Positions 57,501 through 64,000 of a stretch of 64,000 bases of DNA are shown here, piece by piece. The stretch is from assembly GCA_024305405.1 (NCBI GenBank), contig JAKNDB010000054.1:1-64000 (forward strand), read 5' to 3'. Source of the DNA: Dirofilaria immitis (lineage: Eukaryota > Nematoda > Chromadorea > Rhabditida > Onchocercidae). Made by a program: the position numbers and the translations under genes. The notes beneath the pieces are model-generated. The model saw only the letters and a program-made list of their open reading frames with translations. It was not told the DNA's origin and made no database searches. How positions within the stretch are numbered: the first letter of the stretch is position 1; the number at the start of each line of letters is the position of its first letter.

Positions 57501-58493
57501 ATGCTGCAGAGCCATATGCAGGTTGGAATCGAGCACGTGTTAAAGCTGAAGTATGAATTAATTAAACAAATATGAAATGACAATTGATTATCATTTACAA
57601 TTGATATATTATTTAAATTTACATATTATTTAATTTAATTGATAGTTAACTCAAGACATTCGTTATATATTATCATAGGTTCTAAGAGGTAGCCGATTAT
57701 CATTACCTCCTACGACACCAACTAAACTTCAAGAACTTTGTAAACAAGCCTGGAATACAGATATCACTAAACGACCATGGATGTATATTGTAGCATGTGA
57801 ATTGAAGAAATTAATCGGAGAGTGAGGAGTATTTTCTATCATTTTAATCCTTTATTAATCTCTTCTAAATGTAACCATTTATTTTTTCAAATACTTTTCA
57901 TGTATTATCATTTTTTTTGGATATATTTAGGAGAAGAAGGAAATATGCATTCTTTTTTTAATTACTTTTATATTAATTTTCTTTTTAGAAAAGATATTAC
58001 TGAAAAAAACCTGCTGAAATTGCTATCACACCAACATCAATGGCAACACCACCACCAACACCATCACCATCGCTACCACAAATAGGTAAAAATATGCAAA
58101 TGAATTATAATGCAACACCTCCGGCAACTTTTGCTGATAAAACAACAAAATCGAGAACCAGGTAAGCATTACGAATATTTCAATAAAATTTCATAATATA
58201 AATCGGCATATATTTTTGTTAAGTAATAGGCAGATATATTAAAATGGTTAATATTAGTTAGCATGAGTATTTTAGGAATAAATATTTTACATTACTATAT
58301 ATTTAAAAATTGGGAAAACATGCATATGTATGCTATAGTTAAAATTCTTAATGATCAAGTATTTTTTAAATTCAAATTAAATAATTCCTAACTTTTTTCT
58401 ATATGAATAACGAATTATTTACATAAGCTTTTCATTCTTTCACTTTCCTATTGTAGATCCAGGAAAGTTGCCAGGAAATCATCACGTCGATAG
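51586..58493 (+). CDS. SH2-containing non-receptor tyrosine kinase, nematode Fer/Fes-like group
   Basis: Exons: 51586-51599 (tentative), 52767-52865, 53147-53704, 53855-53947, 54829-55017, 55340-55465, 56055-56204, 56477-56600, 57076-57208, 57426-57550, 57679-57821, 57989-58161 and 58457-58493; corrected length about 655 aa. Residues 1-220 are low-complexity, Lys/Ser/Pro-rich and basic. The SH2 domain (about 220-318) has [18 protein letters not shown] with the phosphotyrosine-binding Arg, and [14 protein letters not shown]. The kinase domain (about 325-590) has [63 protein letters not shown] and [10 protein letters not shown], so all catalytic residues are present. A Pro-rich then basic tail ends [11 protein letters not shown]. 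It lacks the F-BAR domain of vertebrate Fer/Fes, as is usual in the expanded nematode group. Five exons are one A/T short and exon 3 (53283-53290) is one A long. The first exon and start are uncertain. Confidence 0.9.
52924..52987. repeat. Tandem duplication of about 30 bp in kinase intron 2
   Basis: Two adjacent copies of ATTATACAAAAATATTATT followed by CATTTAGAATT; the first has one additional ATT. Confidence 0.85.
54256..54404. repeat. Two successive short tandem duplications in kinase intron 4
   Basis: A 30-bp unit (ATTTATTTATTCTTACAAAA core) is repeated at 54256 and 54286 with one mismatch. It is followed directly by a 43-bp unit (GATC-AAAAT-TGATCTTATCA pattern) repeated at 54315 and 54358 with several differences. 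Confidence 0.85.
54497..54545. repeat. (TTTA)n tetranucleotide microsatellite
   Basis: TTTA repeats with a GTATCTG interruption, in the same intron. Confidence 0.85.
55618..55822. repeat. Degenerate array of ATCTTAAGCTTAT-like units in kinase intron 6
   Basis: Over 200 bp the sequence is built from TTATCTTAAG(C/T)TTAT units alternating with TCTATTA or TTTCAGTAA linkers at irregular spacing. AAGCTT or AAGTTT recurs about eight times. There is no clear fixed period; it seems grown by slippage and small duplications. Confidence 0.85.
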
Positions 58494-58679
58494 AAATTTT
58501 TAATATGATAATAATTACAAATAAATTTTGATGATAATAGTATAAAGTTGACTGTTCAAAGCCGCATATTTTTAATATTATAAGAAATAATATGATAACA
58601 ATAAAAGTTATGTGCAACAATAACTATTCTCCAAAATAATGTTCATCCGATTAGGTAAGTCAATATAATTGAAATCAAT

Positions 58680-59909
58680 CTAACGATCACGAAAGTAACG
58701 ATCCGCAACACTGTCTTCTAGCAAAATTTTTGGACGTTCTCTTGCAAATTTACCATTTAAACCAATTCTTGGTGATTTAATTCCATGTCGTACATGATAA
58801 GGCTGCAACAAAATAATTCAAACAATATTCTATTCTAAATTAAATGTAATATTTCACAAAACCAATAAGTCAGAAAAATTATAACCTCATACGGATCATT
58901 AATGTAGTATTTCGGTCTCAACCAAAATGGTGTCATCATACGATCCAGCATCCAACATTCCTCTTTTGTACACGTTTCATAATAGTAACTTGTCTAAAAT
59001 TATCATAAATATTTGCATGACTTATATATGTGGAAAAGGCAAAATGTACTTTATCGGACTTTTATTTTTACGTTGATTCGTGAATAAGAACTAATTCAAA
59101 CTTTCCTTTTCTATTGAAAGGAAAAATTCTTTTCAAATTCATTCGAGTCTAAACTTATCTCATATCATGCAAATATTCGTAGTGTCTTCTATATTAATGA
59201 CAAATGATCTCATATCGAAAATGGTCACCTTATATGACTTGACAATCTTTAATTTGCTAAACTTTCATCAGCAAGAGAAATGAAGATTTAAGAAATTAAC
59301 CTTTAAAAGGTCTCATCTTTCATGTAGCGTTTTGTATTTCTTCCCATTTTTGCCCGTATCCACATACCATTATTAAGCCGTTTGAAACGATCTAGTACAT
59401 CTTGACACGGCCTTTGCGTCCTTCTTTTGGATCAAACCTAAAATTACCATGAATTCAAGTAAACGAAGTAAAAATCATGATAAATGAAGTAAGAAAAAAT
59501 AACCTAAAAATTTGTCAAACATAGGATAAGACGTTTTTTATCAAGTAGAAACAATAAAAATTTTAAATATCTAGGCATACGAATTTAGAAAAATGTAACC
59601 CTATTTTTGTGAAATTATAGAAAAATAATTTATCAAAAATAGTTGATGATATTATTTTTACATAATAAAATAAACGTATACGGATATTTTATGAAAACAA
59701 AAAGAATAAGAGAGATTGCAAAAGAAAAATTTATTACTTTATTTAGCAACTATATCTTGGCATAAAATAACATAAATAGCGTAAAAACTTCAGCAATACC
59801 TGATATGATATTCCCAATGTGGTATTCTAGCAATACCACGTTTTGCAATTTCGAAACTATTTTTAATGACCAATGATGTCACCTTATTTCCATTTAATAA
59901 TACTGTCAT
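58680..59909 (-). CDS. mrpl-35: Mitochondrial large-subunit ribosomal protein bL35m (MRPL35)
   Basis: Nucleus-encoded protein of the mitochondrial 39S ribosomal subunit. Exons: 59800-59909 ([20 protein letters not shown]), 59301-59437, 58886-58993 and 58680-58802; corrected length 159 aa. The bL35 core is [20 protein letters not shown] followed by [10 protein letters not shown]. The C-terminal extension found in animal MRPL35 is present as [20 protein letters not shown] and EPYHVRHG (human has a closely similar LDKM..SFW.R..WYVDDPYQ.YH). Exon 2 needs two single-base restorations (59413-59415 and 59305-59308) for the frame and splice phase to close. The stop is 187 nt from that of the convergent tyrosine kinase gene. 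Confidence 0.9.
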
Positions 59910-61676
59910 AATAGAATAAAATTTCACAAAAATTATTCCAATTACTTAGACGTTCTAACAATACGTTATCATATCTAAAAAAGTTGAATATTTTTTTGTG
60001 CTTTCTAATAAATTTATATATTTCCCATAATTAAAATAATGATAACAATAATTGAAAATAAATTTTGCAATCATTTATATGTTACAGTTATTATAAGTTA
60101 AATCTTATAAATTAATTCTTATTTTAAAACTTCTTCAAATCATTCGTAAATTATCACTTGTTTAACGAAGATAAACATCAATACATAGTTTGAATCATTT
60201 CATGTGTTATTACACGTTCTTGAAAGATTAGTTGTATACTGATCTATTGGTATAATCATTTTAACAAATAATACTGATGACATATGTTGACATGTAAAAC
60301 GTGGAAGTTCAAAATAAGCAATTCAAATGCAATCATTTTATCAGTAAAAAAAAAAAAAAAAAAAAACTTGATAATTACTTCGTCAAAATGTATAATGAAC
60401 ACAAATCGTATGCATAGCAATGAATACGAGCACATTTAAGAAGTGTTATAGGTAATACATACAACATATCTGAATTCAGATACGATATATTTGATTCGAA
60501 ATGGGAGACGTAGAGAAAATATAAATTATGAAATCTCGACTATTTGAAAAGCAATCAGAAAATCTTAAATTTAATAATTAATATTTGATTTCATTTGCAA
60601 ATTATTATTTCTCAACTATTTCATGGATTGAAATGTTTTATTAGTAAACAAACACCAAATAATGGTTATCTAAAGAAATTGAATTGTAGTGAAACAGAAC
60701 TGAATAAAAATAAAACAAAAATAATAAATACATAATATGTCATCCATTTCGATAACTATAAATATTTTTGCATATATTCATAGATATGTAAACAACATAT
60801 CAATTCCGAAGTTCAATAAATTCTTTCGAAAACTTCATTTTCAATATCAAGCATGCTAAAAGAAGAAAATGTCCTTGAAAATATAGAACTTATTGAATTT
60901 AAAATCTTTAATAGATTTTAAATTCGGTCTATCTTGCAGTTTCTCTTTCTAAGCATATCAGTTTTTCTTTACATTTGAAAATTCTTCGAAACTTGGAAGT
61001 ATAAAATAATAAACAAATCATAGCAGACAACTCAATATTACGCTTTCAAATGCGAAAGATCTTGGAAAAATAAATGAAAACATGAAATGCACTGAAGTAT
61101 AGAAAAATTTACAGTCGTATGATTAATCGAATTCTTTCCTTTTGGGATACTAGAGTTTTTAAAATCTTCGTTTCCTATGATATCAAACTAATTGATCATC
61201 TCATCATTCATGTACTAGACAATATGAACCTCGAAATATTATTATATAGAATATCTCCAGGAACAAGATCACTTGATATAATTGCCCATATAATAGTATC
61301 AAAGTAATAATACGGTTTTATGGATTTCATACATACGCAAATCGTACGAAACGATATGAAGCATATGGATGTGAAACGAACCTAAGTAGATTGGATACTC
61401 AACAATTTTAACTACCCGTAGAATACATAAAATTGTAAAAAGTCTGAATAAAAGTTATTTAAACGTGGCAAGACGTGAAAAAACCTAAGGACATTGTACA
61501 GTCAATTTATTTCACTTTTTCTGATTAATCAGTAATAAATTTGGACAAAATGATTTTGATAAAATCATAACATAAGATAACGTATCTAAGAATATACGAA
61601 TATGTTAATTATTTATAACATCCATCAATGAATGCTAATGTTGGAAAAAGAAAGATATGGAAAGGAAATGAAATGA
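59910..61676. other. Intergenic region between mrpl-35 and rei-1
   Basis: About 1.8 kb between the mrpl-35 start and the rei-1 stop, both on the minus strand. It is A/T rich with a long A-run at about 60346-60366. No gene or RNA is recognised. Confidence 0.5.
60346..60366. repeat. Poly(A) tract
   Basis: About 21 consecutive A residues in intergenic DNA, not associated with a recognisable retrotransposon end. Confidence 0.9.
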
Positions 61677-63976
61677 CTAGTAACTTGATGAGCTATGACC
61701 ACTATCGCGTTCTCCATCATCGCTTCCAATTCCACGAATACCGTTTAAATTATTATGCAATATAGTTTCCGTGCGTTGAGCACATTCATCAATTTCCTTA
61801 AAAAAATAAATTAACCTGACAGCTGAAAGATATTGATATTATGTAAGCTGAATTACTACACGATATTAAAATGTCCAATATCATTTAGTGGCACGAATTA
61901 TAAATCATCTTTTTTCTTCTTTTGAATAAACAGTATCAGTCTCACTAAAAAAAAAAAACATCATGCAAAAATCAACACTAGCATATTTATAAGTATTTCT
62001 TCATTTTATTGTTGTTGTTACCAAGCCAAAAATATACTTGATGTGTTTTGCAAATTGTCTAACTTTAGGACATTTTCCAAACCACAGAGATAGTCTTGTT
62101 TTTTAAATTTAAAAGTCTGAACATTTATAATTTATTTTATGGTTTTCATCTATGTAACATTCATTATTGCTTTTCTCTTCTCATTAGAGTGAAATGATAT
62201 GTCATACAATTTACTTCAATCATTTGAGAGTGGCTTCGAAGCATTCCTGATAAATCTTCTGTGTTCAATGTTACTCCCGTATGATTGCTTTCCAATGAAC
62301 TATCGCTATCATTGCCATCAGGTAAAGGAATTGTTACTGTTGCAGCACCCTCAGGCAATTCAGTGCGATACCGAAAATCAGTCAAATCTGTTGACAACCT
62401 AAATATTTATAATTAATCACACGAAACTAGTATTTTACATAGCAGTTTCGAATAAAATTTTACGATGAAGGAGAACGAAGAGAAAGAGAGAAGAGAAATA
62501 AAGTAAAATTACAATAATTCATACTTAAGAATAGAGAAAAGATAATAATTATTGTTTATATATATATACATATTAATAAACAACATATCAATTCATATAC
62601 AATTTACCTAATATTTTTACTATTTGATTTCGATTTATTCTGATTAAGGATCAATTGTTGCGCAAGTAATATAACACCAGAACCAAGACTTCCATCTTTA
62701 ATTGTCCCTGCTCCTTCAGGTGAATCATCGAACAAGGCAGGATCGATCGCTTTATCGCAATCCAAAGTAAGCTGAAAAATAATACGGAATGAAAAAGTGA
62801 GAGAGTGAGACATTATTAGAACAATAAAAATCCATAGAATTTTTTTAAATGTTCACAGTAACAGATAAGACTATTCCGAAAAAAGATACCATTATGGAAT
62901 CATGAATAAACTACTTAGAAGCAATGTCCTAAATATAACTAAAAACACTTTTGCTGTAGAAAAAATAATTTATAAGTTCAATTTCTATACTGAAAGAAAA
63001 ATTAAACTACGAAAAAATTGCCTGATCAAAAGCTACTTTAATCCCTTCCAGAGCAATAGTATTTGCTATATCCGCCTTACGCCTTCTTTCTTTCTCTTCT
63101 TCAACTCGACGTCGTGCTTTCTCTTTACTAAATGCTACTTCACAGGATGGTAAATCAGGTGATTCACAACCAACGCCAGGTTCACGTCTAGTACTTGATA
63201 ACTATAAAACATAAAAATATTTAAGCACAAAATACTCTTTAATTGTTATAACCATTTACTATCACTTATCATTAGATATTATGAAAAAAATGATGTAATT
63301 TAATTTTACAAATTAATAATAATAGATTATTACCGTTACTTCATTATTCAAATATTCAAAGACTAGTAGTTAATATTTTTGCATTGCAGGAAACAGTTAT
63401 CAAAATATTTTGTTATTAAAGTATTTCAAATAATAAAGTTTTGCTAAATTTTGCAACGTTATAAATTCAGATTTAAATTATTATCATATCTCAATATATT
63501 GCTTAGATAAAGGTGAAATCACTTCAGTATCCATTTTTATATAAAATCTTAGAAAAAAGACGTACAGTACGCTCTTCATGTATAGCATCTGATATTTGTT
63601 CCAAATTTCTCAGCGAAGATGTATAATCATACTTTTTCTGACGTACCTTTAAAAATATTAAAATTATTGAAAAATCAAAATTTCTCATTTATATATCGAA
63701 AAACATTTTGTAAAAAAAAATCCGATAAAGAAAAATAATAACCTCCGATTCAAGCTTTAGAATGAGACTTTTCTGATATTCCAAAATTCTTGTAAATTCG
63801 ATGCGTTGCTCGAAATAATGCCGACTTTTCTTTATAGCTCGAGTATTTCCCTCTTGCAAATGTGCAATTTCTTTTGCTAGTTGTGTCATTCGTTCCGATA
63901 TTGAACGATGTACTTCTTCAGCTCCTAGACGTTCTTGTTCCGCTTCATTTACACGTTGAATATGATGATTTAATAC
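61677..63976 (-). CDS. rei-1: SH3BP5/REI-1-type Rab11 guanine-nucleotide exchange factor (3' part)
   Basis: Coiled-coil protein of the SH3BP5 family; C. elegans REI-1 activates RAB-11 on endosomal/Golgi membranes. Visible exons: 63743-63976, 63566-63646, 63037-63201, 62608-62771, 62215-62398 and 61677-61796 (stop TAG 61677-61679). The upstream exons lie beyond the right edge, so about 315 C-terminal residues are present. Family segments are AIKKSRHYFEQRIEFTRILE, YTSSLRNLEQISDAIHEER and REPGVGCESP, the last being strongly conserved. These are followed by an Arg/Lys/Glu-rich helix (FSKEKARRRVEEEKERRRKA) and a Ser/Asp-rich tail ending DSGHSSSSY. No frame correction is needed here. The donor of exon 63037-63201 is chosen as GTAGCT; a GC donor 15 nt further on is the alternative. 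Confidence 0.9.
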
Positions 63977-64000
63977 CTAAGTAGTAAATTTAATAAGAAA

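Noticed and set aside
58004..58085. Histidine-rich low-complexity protein read from 57822-58085
   Set aside because: It is the wrong frame of a Pro/Thr-rich kinase-tail exon; one missing A at 58003-58009 creates the false His-rich reading.

Overview
The window is nuclear DNA of a nematode, most likely an onchocercid filarial worm. It is strongly A+T rich. Genes are split by many short introns with GT(A/T)-type donors and (T/A)TTTCAG-type acceptors, and several genes have a splice acceptor just upstream of the start codon, as expected for spliced-leader trans-splicing. Two observations point to filariae. A cathepsin L-like gene has a prodomain resembling, from memory, the Brugia/Onchocerca group, and a decayed bacterial NusA fragment of probable Wolbachia origin lies in one of its introns. 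The species cannot be fixed from sequence alone.

Layout: 159-2524 (-) 5' part of a cathepsin L-like protease gene with the NusA relic at 1163-1380; 5329-6797 (-) a possible RNA polymerase I RPA34/POLR1G-like subunit; 7347-8846 (-) HDDC2-type HD phosphohydrolase, head to head with 9133-11379 (+) endonuclease III (NTHL1); 12518-23870 (-) the 27-exon RNA polymerase III largest subunit; 25442-28215 (+) WDR5; 29230-35256 (-) a tau-tubulin-kinase-type kinase; a 5.4-kb microsatellite-rich gap; 40679-45755 (+) a TOCA/CIP4 F-BAR-HR1-SH3 adaptor; 47584-50407 (-) coatomer epsilon subunit; 51586-58493 (+) an SH2-tyrosine kinase of the nematode Fer-like group; 58680-59909 (-) mitochondrial ribosomal protein bL35m; 61677 to the right edge (-) SH3BP5/REI-1 Rab11 GEF, whose 5' end lies outside.

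Most genes are housekeeping: transcription by Pol III and perhaps Pol I, chromatin (WDR5), DNA repair (NTHL1), nucleotide metabolism (HDDC2), vesicle traffic (COPE, TOCA, REI-1) and mitochondrial translation. They are independent eukaryotic genes, not an operon, although same-strand neighbours such as RPA34-like/HDDC2 could share trans-spliced transcripts. The two kinase genes lie in noticeably more A/T-rich DNA with many simple repeats.

One caution affects every gene model. In otherwise perfectly conserved coding exons I find about two dozen places where the frame is lost by one base in an A or T run, nearly always one base too few. After restoring that base, every splice phase and total length closes exactly. 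This looks like a consensus-sequence artefact, so raw open reading frames in this sequence are misleading and the lengths below are corrected ones. No CRISPR array, tRNA, rRNA or intact transposon was recognised by eye.
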